Source: Rhizobacter sp. (GTDB taxonomy: Bacteria; Pseudomonadota; Gammaproteobacteria; Burkholderiales; Burkholderiaceae_C). Taken from it: a stretch of 12,593 nucleotides of DNA. The stretch covers positions 1 to 12,593 of the forward strand of contig JANXVK010000514.1 in the NCBI GenBank assembly GCA_025351675.1. Reading direction: 5' to 3'. The first letter of the stretch is position 1, and every line of letters begins with the position of its first letter. Shown here in pieces: positions 1-7,678 of the stretch. Under the pieces are notes generated by a model. The model was not told the DNA's origin, ran no database searches, and worked only from the letters and a program-made list of their open reading frames with translations. The position numbers and the translations under genes were made by a program.

Positions 1-998
1 TCGTCGTTGCCGGCGCGGCGGCGCAGGCGGCACCGCGCGACAACCTCGACGTGCGCGTGTCGCTGCCGAATCCGGTGTTGCGCGGTGATGTCGACGTGAC
101 CGTTACCGTCACCGTCACCAATGCCAACCGCCATCCGGTGAACCTGCTCAAATGGCAGCTGCCGACCGACGAACTCGAAGGCGCGCTGTTCAAGATCACC
201 CGCGACGACCAGCCGGTCGCCTACCTCGGCCCGCTGGTCAAGCGCACGGCGCCGCAAGCGGCCGACAAGGTCAAGCTCGACGCCGGGGCCAGCCTCAGCT
301 ACGAGGTCGAGCTCACCGGCGCCTATGACCTGTCGCAAAGTGGTCGCTACAAGATCGAGTACCTGAGCCGCGGCAAGCACGACGATGCGGCTGCGCTGGC
401 GTCCGCCCCGCTGTACGTGTGGCTGGAAGGTCGCAGCGGCACCGCGAACAAGCCGGCACCGCCGCCCGGTGCCAGTGGTTCGCTGGCCTTCTCGGGCAAC
501 TGTTCAATGTCGCAACAGTCGACGATTGCCAGCGCGGTGACCTCTGCCACAAGTTACGCGACCGGTGCAAAGGGCTACCTGTCCGGGAACACCCCGAACT
601 CTTCACCGCGCTACACGACTTGGTTCGGCACGCTCACGAATCCAGGCTGGTCCACCGCGGGCGGGCACTTCGTCGCGATCGAAGACGCGTTCAAGACCAA
701 ACCGGTGGTCGTGGACTGCAAATGCAAGAAGGCCAACATCTATGCGTACGTCTACCCGACGCAACCGTACAAGATCTACGTCTGCGGAGCGTTCTGGAGC
801 GCACCGATGACCGGCACCGACTCGAAGGCCGGCACGCTGATCCACGAGATGTCGCACTTCAACGCGGTCGCCGGCACGGACGACTGGGTCTATGGCCAGA
901 CTGGGGCGAAGGCGCTGGCGATCAGCGACCCGATCAAGGCGCTCGACAACGCCGACAGCCATGAATACTTCGCCGAGAACACGCCGACGGAGCCTTGA
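1..998 (+). CDS. Secreted M35 (aspzincin) metallopeptidase, peptidyl-Lys type; 5' end outside window
   Basis: A zinc endopeptidase of family M35, most like the bacterial/fungal peptidyl-Lys metalloendopeptidases. The frame is open from base 3 and the first residues (VVAGAAAQA, then APRDN) read as the end of a signal peptide, so the true start lies upstream; the GTG at 51 is inside the gene. Order seen: signal peptide end; a beta-rich amino-terminal domain (about 51-365) with a Y-x-G-P-x-x-K-R motif near 231-245; a Pro/Gly/Ala-rich linker (about 445-480); the catalytic domain (about 490-995). The domain has HEMSH (843-857; two zinc His and the catalytic Glu) and GTDDWVYG (873-896), matching the aspzincin GTxDxxYG that supplies the Asp ligand. 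Several Cys and a terminal [11 protein letters not shown] stretch also fit. The amino-terminal domain is probably a propeptide (inference). Family assignment is firm; cleavage specificity is inferred. Confidence 0.92.
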   Translation, partial: VVAGAAAQAAPRDNLDVRVSLPNPVLRGDVDVTVTVTVTNANRHPVNLLKWQLPTDELEGALFKITRDDQPVAYLGPLVKRTAPQAADKVKLDAGASLSYEVELTGAYDLSQSGRYKIEYLSRGKHDDAAALASAPLYVWLEGRSGTANKPAPPPGASGSLAFSGNCSMSQQSTIASAVTSATSYATGAKGYLSGNTPNSSPRYTTWFGTLTNPGWSTAGGHFVAIEDAFKTKPVVVDCKCKKANIYAYVYPTQPYKIYVCGAFWSAPMTGTDSKAGTLIHEMSHFNAVAGTDDWVYGQTGAKALAISDPIKALDNADSHEYFAENTPTEP

Positions 999-1530
999 TG
1001 GCGCGCGGGCGATCGTCGCGGCGGCGCTAATCCTGATGTCGATCGGCAGCATGGCTGCGTCGGTCACCCCACCGAGTGGCCTGCAGTGCACCCTGCGAGC
1101 ACCCGCCAAGGTGAGGGCGGGGCAGCCGGTGATGCTGGCGTTCACGGTCACGAACCGCAGCGCGTTGCCGATGCGCCTGCTCGAATGGAACACGCCGTTC
1201 GAGGGCTGGTTTGCGCCGTATGTCGAGGTCGCGCGCGACGGGGTCGCCGTGACGTATCACGGGCCCGTGATGAAGCGTGGCGATCCGTCGGCCGACGAGT
1301 ACTTCGCGCTGGCTGCCGGCGGCTCGCGCCGGGCCGAGGTCGATCTGGCGCTGCCGTTCGATCTGAGCGTGCCGGGCCGCTATCTCGTGACGCCGCATCT
1401 GACGCTGTTCGACCAGTTCGCCGGCGGTGCGAAGGCGGCGGCGCGGCGGCGTGACGCGCACGTGCCGCTGGCGCTGCCTTGCAACCCGATTGAGGTCGAA
1501 ATCGTCGCGGGGCCGGCACAGCGCCCGTGA
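961..1530 (+). CDS. Small exported protein homologous to the M35 peptidase propeptide-like domain, without a catalytic domain
   Basis: A 189-residue protein. The ATG at 961 is chosen because it gives a basic n-region (RTRRR) followed by a hydrophobic core ([10 protein letters not shown]) and small residues (SMAAS), a good signal peptide; the next in-frame ATG at 1036 would destroy it. The gene overlaps the end of the peptidase gene by 38 bases in another frame. The mature part (about residues 38-150) lines up with the amino-terminal domain of that peptidase: both have VTN, then LL-x-W, then Y-x-G-P-x-x-K-R-x-x-P, then an AG-x-S stretch, then DLS-x-x-GRY. There is no HExxH, so it is not a protease. 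It probably arose by duplication of the upstream domain, and may act on the peptidase as an inhibitor, foldase or partner. That role is inference; the homology is visible by eye. No strong ribosome binding site is seen, so translation may be coupled. Confidence 0.8.
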   Translation: MNTSPRTRRRSLDGARAIVAAALILMSIGSMAASVTPPSGLQCTLRAPAKVRAGQPVMLAFTVTNRSALPMRLLEWNTPFEGWFAPYVEVARDGVAVTYHGPVMKRGDPSADEYFALAAGGSRRAEVDLALPFDLSVPGRYLVTPHLTLFDQFAGGAKAAARRRDAHVPLALPCNPIEVEIVAGPAQRP

Positions 1531-1531
1531 T

Positions 1532-1546
1532 CGGCGAAAATCGCCG
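1532..1546 (+). promoter_or_regulatory. Perfect small hairpin immediately before the rimO start
   Basis: CGGCGA, loop AAA, TCGCCG: a perfect 6-bp stem that begins one base after the stop codon of the preceding gene and ends one base before the rimO ATG. It fills the place where a Shine-Dalgarno sequence would sit, and no clear one is present. It could hinder or couple translation initiation. It has no U-tract, so it is not a normal terminator. The role is unproven. Confidence 0.35.
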
Positions 1547-1547
1547 G

Positions 1548-2954
1548 ATGACACAAGATACCCTGCTGGCACCGACCCCCGGTACGTCCACCCCCAAGCC
1601 CGCCCCGAGGATCGGTTTCGTCTCGCTCGGTTGCCCGAAGGCGCTGACCGATTCCGAACTCATCCTGACGCAGCTGCGCGCCGAGGGCTACGACACCTCG
1701 AAGACCTTCGCCGGCGCCGACCTGGTGATCGTCAACACCTGCGGCTTCATCGACGACGCGGTCAAGGAAAGCCTCGACACGATCGGCGAGGCGCTGGCCG
1801 AGAACGGCAAGGTCATCGTTACCGGCTGTCTCGGCGCGAAGGCGGGTGACGACGGCGGCAACTTCGTTCGCAAGATGCACCCGAGCGTGCTCGCGGTGAC
1901 CGGCCCGCACGCGACCCACGAGGTCATGGACGCGGTGCACCGGTACAGCCCGAAGCCGCACGATCCGTTCATCGACTTGGTTCCGGCACATGGCGTGAAG
2001 CTGACGCCGCGCCACTACGCGTACCTGAAGATCAGCGAGGGCTGCAACCACCGTTGCTCGTTTTGCATCATCCCGAGCATGCGCGGCGACTTGGTTTCGC
2101 GCCCGATCGGCGACGTTCTCGGCGAGGCGCAACGCCTGTTCGAGGCCGGCGTGAAGGAACTGCTGGTGATCAGCCAGGACACGAGCGCGTACGGCGTCGA
2201 CGTGAAGTTCCGCACCGGCTTCTGGGACGGCCGGCCGGTCAAGACCCACATGACGGATCTGTGCGAGAAGTTGGCCGAGCTGGCCGCGAAACATGGTGCG
2301 TGGGTGCGGTTGCACTACGTCTACCCGTACCCGCACGTCGACAAGATCCTGCCGCTGATGGCGAGCGGCGGGGTCTTGCCGTACCTCGACGTGCCGTTCC
2401 AGCATTCGCACCCCGATGTGCTCAAGCGCATGAAGCGGCCGGCCAACGGCGAGAAAAATCTGGAGCGTTTGCAGCGCTGGCGCGAGACCTGCCCCGAGAT
2501 CGTGATCCGAAGCACCTTCATCGCCGGCTTTCCGGGCGAGACCGAGGCCGAGTTCGAGCACCTGCTCGACTTCATGCGCGAGGCGCAGATCGACCGCGCC
2601 GGCGCGTTCGCGTACTCGGCCGTGAGCGGTGCGACCGCGAACGAGCTGTCCGGCATGCTGCCGATCGAAGTGCGCGAGGAGCGCCGCGCGCGCTTCATGG
2701 CGGTGGCCGAAGCGGTCTCGGCCGCGAAGTTGGCGAAGCGGGTCGGCGCGACGATGCAGGTGCTGGTCGACTCCGCGCCCGCGCTGGGCCGCAAGGGTGG
2801 CGTGGGACGCTCGTACGCCGATGCGCCCGAGATCGACGGCAGCGTCAAGCTGCTGCCGCCCGAGAAGGCCTCGAAGACGCTCAAGGTCGGCGAATTCACG
2901 CGCGTGAAGATCGTCGGCACGCAGGGGCACGATCTGATCGGCGTGCCGATCTGA
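1548..2954 (+). CDS. rimO: Ribosomal protein S12 methylthiotransferase RimO
   Basis: Radical SAM enzyme that adds a methylthio group to the conserved Asp of ribosomal protein S12; cytoplasmic, with two 4Fe-4S clusters. The 468-residue protein has the usual three parts. The UPF0004 domain has cluster Cys at about residues 29 (VSLGCPK), 65 (NTCGF) and 94 (GCLG). The radical SAM domain has C166-x3-C170-x2-C173 in [15 protein letters not shown] domain follows from about residue 400. The motif [13 protein letters not shown] separates RimO from the tRNA enzyme MiaB. An in-frame GTG at 1527 overlaps the previous stop, but the ATG at 1548 gives the more normal amino terminus. The protein has about 20 extra Pro/Thr-rich residues before the conserved core. 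It is 17 bases downstream of the preceding gene and unrelated to it in function. Confidence 0.96.
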   Translation: MTQDTLLAPTPGTSTPKPAPRIGFVSLGCPKALTDSELILTQLRAEGYDTSKTFAGADLVIVNTCGFIDDAVKESLDTIGEALAENGKVIVTGCLGAKAGDDGGNFVRKMHPSVLAVTGPHATHEVMDAVHRYSPKPHDPFIDLVPAHGVKLTPRHYAYLKISEGCNHRCSFCIIPSMRGDLVSRPIGDVLGEAQRLFEAGVKELLVISQDTSAYGVDVKFRTGFWDGRPVKTHMTDLCEKLAELAAKHGAWVRLHYVYPYPHVDKILPLMASGGVLPYLDVPFQHSHPDVLKRMKRPANGEKNLERLQRWRETCPEIVIRSTFIAGFPGETEAEFEHLLDFMREAQIDRAGAFAYSAVSGATANELSGMLPIEVREERRARFMAVAEAVSAAKLAKRVGATMQVLVDSAPALGRKGGVGRSYADAPEIDGSVKLLPPEKASKTLKVGEFTRVKIVGTQGHDLIGVPI

Positions 2955-2992
2955 GTTCGGAAAAGCGAGCGTAGAGTTCGCAGCTGCACTCT

Positions 2993-2998
2993 GAGGAG
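2993..2998 (+). promoter_or_regulatory. Ribosome binding site of the oxidoreductase gene
   Basis: GAGGAG five bases before the ATG at 3004. It is one of the clearest Shine-Dalgarno sequences in the window and fixes the start of this gene. Confidence 0.7.
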
Positions 2999-3003
2999 CC
3001 GCG

Positions 3004-4380
3004 ATGCGGAAAAACTTCGACGCGATCGTCATCGGCGCCGGCCAGTCCGGGCCACCTCTCGCTGCACGTTTCGCCGCAAGCGGCATGAACGTCGCGCTCA
3101 TCGAGCGCGAGCACTTGGGCGGAACCTGCGTCAACGATGGCTGCATTCCGACCAAGACGCTGGTCGCGAGCGCGCGCGTCGCACATGTCGCGCGGGACGC
3201 GGGCCGGTTCGGTGTGCAGGTCGGCGAGGTGAGTGTCGACATGCGCGCGGTCAAGGCGCGCAAGGATGCGGTCGTCAATCAATCCGTCGCCGGTCTCACC
3301 GATTGGCTGGGCGGCATAAAGACGCTGACGTCGGTTCGCGGCGAAGCGCGCTTCACCGGACCGAACGCAGTGCGTGTCGGCGACGACGAACTGAGTGCGC
3401 CGAAGATCTTCATCAACGTCGGTGGCCGGCCCAGCGTGCCCGACTGGCCGGGCATCCACGATGTGCCGTACCTGACCAACACCTCGATGATGGCGGTCGA
3501 CTTCCTGCCCGAGCATCTGGTCATCGTCGGCGGCAGCTACATCGGGCTGGAGTTCGCGCAGATGTACCGGCGCTTCGGCAGCCGCGTGACGGTGATCGAA
3601 GCCGGCCCGCGGCTGATCGCGCGCGAGGACCGTGACGTGTCGGATACGGTGCGCACGATGCTGGAAGGCGAGGGCATCGCGAGCCACGTCAACGCGAAGA
3701 ACCTCGCGATGGCGCGCCGTGGCGATCAGGTGCACGTCGCGTTCGAGGCCAATGGCGCCGCGCAGTCGATCGCCGGCAGCCACCTGCTGCTCGCGGTTGG
3801 TCGGCGGCCGAACACCGACGGCCTCGGCCTCGACGCGGCCGGCATCGCGACCGACGCACGCGGTTTCATCATCGTGGATGACGAACTGCGCACCAACGTG
3901 CCCGGCGTCTGGGCGCTTGGCGACGTGAACGGCAAGGGCGCGTTCACGCACACCTCGTACAACGATTTCGAGATCGTGGCGGCGAACCTGCTCGACGGTG
4001 GCGCGCGCCGCGTCTCCGACCGCATCAGCGCCTACGCGCTCTATACCGACCCGCCGCTCGGGCGCATCGGCATGAGCGAGTCGGAGGTGCGCGCGAGCGG
4101 GCGCACAGCGCTGGCGGCGAGCTTGCCTATGGCGCGCGTCGGCCGTGCGCGCGAGCGCGGCGAAACAACGGGCTTCATGAAGGTGCTGGTCGATGCGCAG
4201 ACCGAGCGCATCCTCGGCGCCGCGCTGTTCGGCATCGAGGCCGACGAGGTCGTGCAACTGCTGCTGCTCGCGATGGCCGCCGACCTGCCGTACACGCGCA
4301 TCACGCAGACGATGTTCGTCCACCCGACGGTGACGGAGCTGCTGCCCAGCCTGTTCGCGGTGCTGCGGCCGCTCACGTAG
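3004..4380 (+). CDS. FAD-dependent pyridine nucleotide-disulphide oxidoreductase (mercuric reductase/lipoamide dehydrogenase-like), substrate unknown
   Basis: A 458-residue class I flavoprotein disulphide reductase. Visible parts: FAD-binding GAGQSG (11-16); redox-active disulphide in TCVNDGC (Cys42, Cys47); a second nucleotide-binding site GGSYIG (176-181), with Glu199 at the end of the second beta strand, which usually means NADH rather than NADPH; the second FAD motif ALGD near residue 300; and the carboxy-terminal dimerisation domain with HPTVTE (His440, Glu445), the acid-base pair. It lacks the amino-terminal heavy-metal domain and the carboxy-terminal Cys pair of true MerA, and no mer or 2-oxoacid dehydrogenase genes are nearby. 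A role in Hg(II) reduction or the lipoamide cycle is therefore not supported. The family is often called just FAD-containing oxidoreductase. It starts 49 bases after rimO, with metC 32 bases downstream. Confidence 0.9.
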   Translation: MRKNFDAIVIGAGQSGPPLAARFAASGMNVALIEREHLGGTCVNDGCIPTKTLVASARVAHVARDAGRFGVQVGEVSVDMRAVKARKDAVVNQSVAGLTDWLGGIKTLTSVRGEARFTGPNAVRVGDDELSAPKIFINVGGRPSVPDWPGIHDVPYLTNTSMMAVDFLPEHLVIVGGSYIGLEFAQMYRRFGSRVTVIEAGPRLIAREDRDVSDTVRTMLEGEGIASHVNAKNLAMARRGDQVHVAFEANGAAQSIAGSHLLLAVGRRPNTDGLGLDAAGIATDARGFIIVDDELRTNVPGVWALGDVNGKGAFTHTSYNDFEIVAANLLDGGARRVSDRISAYALYTDPPLGRIGMSESEVRASGRTALAASLPMARVGRARERGETTGFMKVLVDAQTERILGAALFGIEADEVVQLLLLAMAADLPYTRITQTMFVHPTVTELLPSLFAVLRPLT

Positions 4381-4412
4381 ACTGCGGCGAACTTTTTCCT
4401 GACGAGACTCCG

Positions 4413-5618
4413 ATGACCGAGCCTGCTGTTGCAACATCGATTGCGACCCAACTGATCCATCACCCGTACCAGCCGCCCGCGGGCTTCGCTGCCCCGCAGC
4501 CGGGCGTATTCAAGGCCTCGACCGTGATCTTCCCGAACGTCGCTGCGATGCGCGCGCGCAACTGGAAGGAGAAGGCCGGCTACACCTACGGCCTGCACGG
4601 CACGCCGACCACCTTCACGCTCGAGGAACGCATCGCGACGCTCGAAGGCGGGCTCCACACGGTGCTGGTGCCGAGCGGCCTTGCCGCGATCGCGCTGACC
4701 GACATTGCGCTGCTGCGCGCCGGCGACGAGGTGCTGATCCCCGACAACGCCTACAACCCGAACAAGGAACTCGCGCGCCACGAACTCGCCGGCTGGGGCA
4801 TCACGCACCGCTTCTACGACCCGATGGATGCGAACGCGCTCGCCGCCAGCGTCACGCCACAGACGAAGCTGGTGTGGATCGAGCCGCCCGGTTCGGTGAC
4901 GATGGAGTTTCCGGATGTGCCGAACCTCGTGCGCGCAGCGCGCTCGAAGGGCGCGCTGGTGGCGCTCGACAACACCTGGGGCGCGGGGCTCGCGTTCAAC
5001 CCGTTCAAGCTGGAGGGTGAGGGTGACGACGCGCTCGGCGTCGATGTCTCGGCGCATGCGCTCACCAAGTACCCGTCGGGTGGCGGCGACGTGCTGATGG
5101 GCTCGGCGACGACGCGCGACGCGGCGCTGCACCTGAAGCTCAACGCGGCCCACATGCGCATGGGTTGGGGCGTCGGCGCGAACGACGCAGAAGTGGTGCT
5201 GCGTGCGTTGCCAAGCCTGCCGCTGCGGTATGACGCGGCCGACCGGGCCGGGCGCGCACTCGCGCAGTGGTGGGCGCAGCGGCCCGAGGTGGAGCAGGTG
5301 CTGCATCCGGCGCTCGCCGGCTCGCCGGGCCATGAACACTGGCAGACGCTGTGCACGAAAGCGGCCGGCCTGTTCTCGATCGTGTTCGACGCGCGCTACA
5401 GCGCGCGTCAGGTCGATGCCTTCGTCGACGCGCTGAAGCTGTTCAGGATCGGCTTCTCGTGGGCAGGTCCGGTCAGCCTCGTCGTTCCTTACGACCTGTC
5501 GATGATGCGCAAACAGCCGACTTGGCGCGGCGCGCTGGTGCGCTTCTCGCTCGGGCTCGAAGCGATCGATGACCTGATCGCCGATTCGGAACAGGCACTC
5601 GCCGCGCTCGGCCGCTGA
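4413..5618 (+). CDS. metC: Cystathionine beta-lyase (Cys/Met metabolism PLP enzyme)
   Basis: PLP-dependent enzyme of the Cys/Met metabolism family, 401 residues, close to the usual beta-lyase length. It would split cystathionine into homocysteine, pyruvate and ammonia in methionine synthesis. Visible features: the YTYGLHGTPTT segment (57-67), which in this family contacts the PLP phosphate; a substrate/cofactor loop after VPSGLAAI; the cofactor Asp in LDNTW (Asp186); and the Schiff-base lysine in SAHALTKYPSGG (Lys219). GWGVGANDAEVVLRALPSL and a terminal RFSLGLEAIDDL stretch also fit the beta-lyase branch better than the gamma-synthase branch, though exact substrate preference cannot be settled by eye. 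The ATG at 4413 follows a 32-base gap with only a weak ribosome binding site. It converges with the P450 gene with a gap of 3 bases. Confidence 0.9.
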   Translation: MTEPAVATSIATQLIHHPYQPPAGFAAPQPGVFKASTVIFPNVAAMRARNWKEKAGYTYGLHGTPTTFTLEERIATLEGGLHTVLVPSGLAAIALTDIALLRAGDEVLIPDNAYNPNKELARHELAGWGITHRFYDPMDANALAASVTPQTKLVWIEPPGSVTMEFPDVPNLVRAARSKGALVALDNTWGAGLAFNPFKLEGEGDDALGVDVSAHALTKYPSGGGDVLMGSATTRDAALHLKLNAAHMRMGWGVGANDAEVVLRALPSLPLRYDAADRAGRALAQWWAQRPEVEQVLHPALAGSPGHEHWQTLCTKAAGLFSIVFDARYSARQVDAFVDALKLFRIGFSWAGPVSLVVPYDLSMMRKQPTWRGALVRFSLGLEAIDDLIADSEQALAALGR

Positions 5619-5621
5619 GGC

Positions 5622-7058
5622 TCAAGCGCGTGCACGAAGCCGCATCGTCAGACCGACCGGCATCATCGTGAACGCGAGGTGTTCGACCGCCTCACCGCCA
5701 TCCGGCGTCGTGACCTCGGCAATGTCGAAGTGCGTCAGCAGCATCGCCATCGCCATCTTCATTTCGAGCAGCGCAAGGTAGCGGCCGGGGCAGACACGCG
5801 GGCCGGCGCCGAAGGGCATCGAGACGCGCTTCGCAGAACTCGCAGCGCCTGCGCCGCCCGCGCGGCCGTCAACCAGCCAGCGCTCAGGCTGGAACGCCTG
5901 CGGATTCGGGAAATGGCGTTCGCTCAAGCTGTCGCCGCGCATCACGCACCACACGCCGGTGCGCTCGGGCACGCGGATGCCGGCGATCTCGGTGTCGCGC
6001 AGCGCCTCGATCACCTGGAACGGGCCGACCGGCTTGAGCCGCATCGTCTCGTGGGCGCAGGCTTCGAGGTAGTCGAGCGACGCCATCTGCTCGGGCGTGA
6101 ATTCGCGCGAATCGAGCGCGAGGGCGCGCACTTCGGCTTGCGCGCGGCGCAGCGTCTCGGGGTGGCGCTGCAGCAGGTAGATCATCCAGGCGAGCGTGTT
6201 CGCGGTCGTGTCTTCGCCGGCCAGCAGCATCGTCAGCACGTTGCCGGCGACCTCGCGATCCGTCACACCGCTGCCGCCTTCATCGGCGGTGACGATCATC
6301 GCCTCGAGCAGGTTCGGTGGATGCGTGCGGCGCTGCGGATCGGCCGCAAGCCTGGCCCGTGCCCGGGCGATGAAACCGGCGATGGCTTCGTTCACGGCGA
6401 TCACGCTTCGGTCGAGCTGACGGTCGGCGGCGCGCGGAAACCAGCGCCACCACGGCAACATCGAGAACACGCGCTTGAACAGCGCCGGGAAGATCTTGTC
6501 GAGGTGCTGCTGGATGATCTCGTCATCCGATTCGAGCGTGTTGACGTCGGCGCCGAACGCGAGCCCGGCGATCGCGTCGACGGTGAAGCGCATCAACTCG
6601 GGTTGCAGCTCGATCGCTTGCTCCGCGTTGGCGGCGCGTACCCAACGGCCACGCAAGCGCTGCGTGACCTTCAGCAGCGACGGGTAGTAGGCCTTGACAT
6701 GCGTCGGGTCGAACCCGGCCATCACCATGCGCCGCTGGCGCTTCCAGGCCTCGCCATTGGCGGCGAACAGGCCCGGGGTCAGGCCCATCTCCAGGCCGAT
6801 GGTTTCCAGGTGCTTGGTGCGCCGAAAGCCGTCGGGCCGGTCGCGCAATGCAGCGCTCAGCGCTTCGTGGTCGGCCACGCCGAGGAGGGTGCGCCTGCCG
6901 AGCTTGAAGCGGAAGAAAGGTCCGAATTCGCGCGCCCACGCCTCGACCGTCTGGTGCAGCCGCCCGCGATCGAGCTGGAACGCGTTGCCGACGATGGGCA
7001 GCCCGCGCGGCCCGGGCAGGTCGGCGATCTCGCGCAGCGTCGGGGCAACGTCAATCAC
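5622..7058 (-). CDS. Cytochrome P450, soluble bacterial type
   Basis: Heme monooxygenase of 478 residues, substrate unknown. Motifs in order: a proline-rich start [13 protein letters not shown] (13-25); C-helix WKRQRR (105-110); I-helix AGEDTT (280-285), with the acid-Thr pair used for oxygen activation; K-helix ETMR (337-340), the ExxR motif; PERW (391-394); and the heme loop [10 protein letters not shown] with Cys423 as iron ligand. There is no amino-terminal membrane anchor, so it should be cytoplasmic or only peripherally membrane-bound. The start is the GTG at 7058, inside the last codons of smpB (overlap GTGATTGA), which suggests translational coupling and a shared smpB promoter. No ferredoxin or ferredoxin reductase gene is next to it, so the electron donor must be encoded elsewhere. 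The segment pattern resembles the CYP4/CYP102-like branch, but I would not name a subfamily. Confidence 0.95.
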   Translation of the reverse strand: MIDVAPTLREIADLPGPRGLPIVGNAFQLDRGRLHQTVEAWAREFGPFFRFKLGRRTLLGVADHEALSAALRDRPDGFRRTKHLETIGLEMGLTPGLFAANGEAWKRQRRMVMAGFDPTHVKAYYPSLLKVTQRLRGRWVRAANAEQAIELQPELMRFTVDAIAGLAFGADVNTLESDDEIIQQHLDKIFPALFKRVFSMLPWWRWFPRAADRQLDRSVIAVNEAIAGFIARARARLAADPQRRTHPPNLLEAMIVTADEGGSGVTDREVAGNVLTMLLAGEDTTANTLAWMIYLLQRHPETLRRAQAEVRALALDSREFTPEQMASLDYLEACAHETMRLKPVGPFQVIEALRDTEIAGIRVPERTGVWCVMRGDSLSERHFPNPQAFQPERWLVDGRAGGAGAASSAKRVSMPFGAGPRVCPGRYLALLEMKMAMAMLLTHFDIAEVTTPDGGEAVEHLAFTMMPVGLTMRLRARA

Positions 7059-7518
7059 GGCTCGGCTTCGATGAAACTTTGTGGCGCATCAACCGGCCCT
7101 TTTCGCGCTCCCAGTCACGCTCTTTGACCGTGTTGCGCTTGTCGTGCTCGGCCTTGCCCTTCGCGAGCGCGATCTCGGCCTTCACGTGGCTGCCCTTGAA
7201 GTGAAGGTTCAGCGGCACCAACGTGAAGCCTTTTTGCTCGACTTTGCCGATCAGCCGCTTGATCTCTTCCTTGTGCATCAGCAGCTTCTTGGTGCGGTCG
7301 GCCTCGGGGTTCACGTGAGTCGAGGCGCTGCGCAGTGCGTTGATGCGGCAGCCGATCAGGTAGAGCTCGCCGTCGCGGATCACGACGTAGCCGTCGGTCA
7401 GTTGCACTTGGCCCGCGCGGATCGCCTTGATCTCCCAGCCGTGCAGCACCATACCGGCCTCGTGGCGCTCCTCGAGGTGGTAGTCAAAAAAGGCGCGGCG
7501 GTTTTCGGCGATGGACAT
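7051..7518 (-). CDS. smpB: SsrA-binding protein SmpB (trans-translation)
   Basis: Binds the tRNA-like end of tmRNA and delivers it to stalled ribosomes, so that the message is released and the unfinished protein tagged for degradation. The 155-residue product starts [18 protein letters not shown], the characteristic SmpB opening; the in-frame GTG at 7524, two codons upstream, is less likely. The body has [15 protein letters not shown] and GCRINAL-type segments of the OB-fold core. The basic tail ([21 protein letters not shown]) is the part that enters the mRNA channel of the ribosome. Length is normal. The tmRNA gene itself is not in the window. Its stop overlaps the start of the P450 gene. 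It is divergent from ratA, as in many proteobacteria. Confidence 0.97.
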   Translation of the reverse strand: MSIAENRRAFFDYHLEERHEAGMVLHGWEIKAIRAGQVQLTDGYVVIRDGELYLIGCRINALRSASTHVNPEADRTKKLLMHKEEIKRLIGKVEQKGFTLVPLNLHFKGSHVKAEIALAKGKAEHDKRNTVKERDWEREKGRLMRHKVSSKPSRD

Positions 7519-7541
7519 GGGCACTTATCTGGGGCGCAAAG

Positions 7542-7567
7542 TGCCCAATACAATTTGGGCATTGTAT
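7542..7567. promoter_or_regulatory. Two overlapping inverted repeats in the smpB/ratA divergent region
   Basis: TGCCCAA-TACAAT-TTGGGCA (7542-7561) is a perfect 7-bp palindrome with a 6-base spacer. It shares bases with a second perfect one, ATACAAT-TTGGGC-ATTGTAT (7548-7567). This is the only AT-rich patch in the region. It holds -10-like boxes on both strands, so it is a candidate operator/promoter for one or both genes. The binding protein is unknown. Confidence 0.45.
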
Positions 7568-7589
7568 GAAGCGATCTGTGCCAACCCAA
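7561..7589 (-). promoter_or_regulatory. Candidate sigma70-type promoter for smpB-P450
   Basis: Read on the minus strand: TTGGGT (7584-7589), a 17-base spacer, then TACAAT (7561-7566). The -10 has one mismatch to TATAAT; only TTG of the -35 fits well. Transcription would start near 7554, giving a leader of about 36 bases to the smpB ATG at 7518. The -10 lies inside the inverted repeat. Predicted by eye only. Confidence 0.4.
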
Positions 7590-7629
7590 TTGCCGCGGGC
7601 CGCCGCGCCGGGCCGCCCCAAGCAAGGGC

Positions 7630-7664
7630 CGACCCTCCCGGAGGGTCGCGCGCCGTATTCGGCG
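7630..7664 (+). repeat. Two adjacent GC-rich hairpins in the ratA leader
   Basis: First hairpin: CGACCCTC (7630-7637), loop CCG, GAGGGTCG (7641-7648), an 8-bp perfect stem. Second: CGCCG (7651-7655), loop TATT, CGGCG (7660-7664). They lie just before the ratA ATG at 7679. The surrounding 7590-7675 is very GC-rich and looks like the REP-like intergenic elements common in Burkholderiales, but copies elsewhere cannot be seen from one window. They could also act as an attenuator or mRNA stabiliser. Confidence 0.45.
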
Positions 7665-7678
7665 GGCGGGGTGTCGTC

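Noticed and set aside
1527..1547. GTG at 1527 as the rimO start.
   Set aside because: It would add seven residues encoded by the hairpin and overlap the previous stop; the ATG at 1548 is the simpler start, though GTG is not excluded.
1380..3278. A 632-codon open frame on the minus strand opposite rimO.
   Set aside because: Its product is rich in Arg, Ala, His and Asp with no recognisable domain, as expected opposite a GC-rich gene. rimO on the other strand is unambiguous.
2896..5339. Long minus-strand open frames opposite the oxidoreductase and metC.
   Set aside because: Composition is Arg/Ala/His-biased without family motifs, and they overlap genes with complete catalytic motifs.
5679..7127. 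A 482-codon plus-strand open frame opposite the P450 gene.
   Set aside because: It is the shadow of the P450 codons, with no hydrophobic pattern or known motif; the P450 has every expected motif.
7630..7664. Intrinsic terminator of an upstream plus-strand transcript.
   Set aside because: No T-run follows the stems, and no plus-strand gene lies directly upstream.
7511..7678. Upstream extension of RatA into the intergenic region.
   Set aside because: The family begins at the MKHVKKS segment (7679), and the upstream bases hold the smpB promoter candidate and hairpins.
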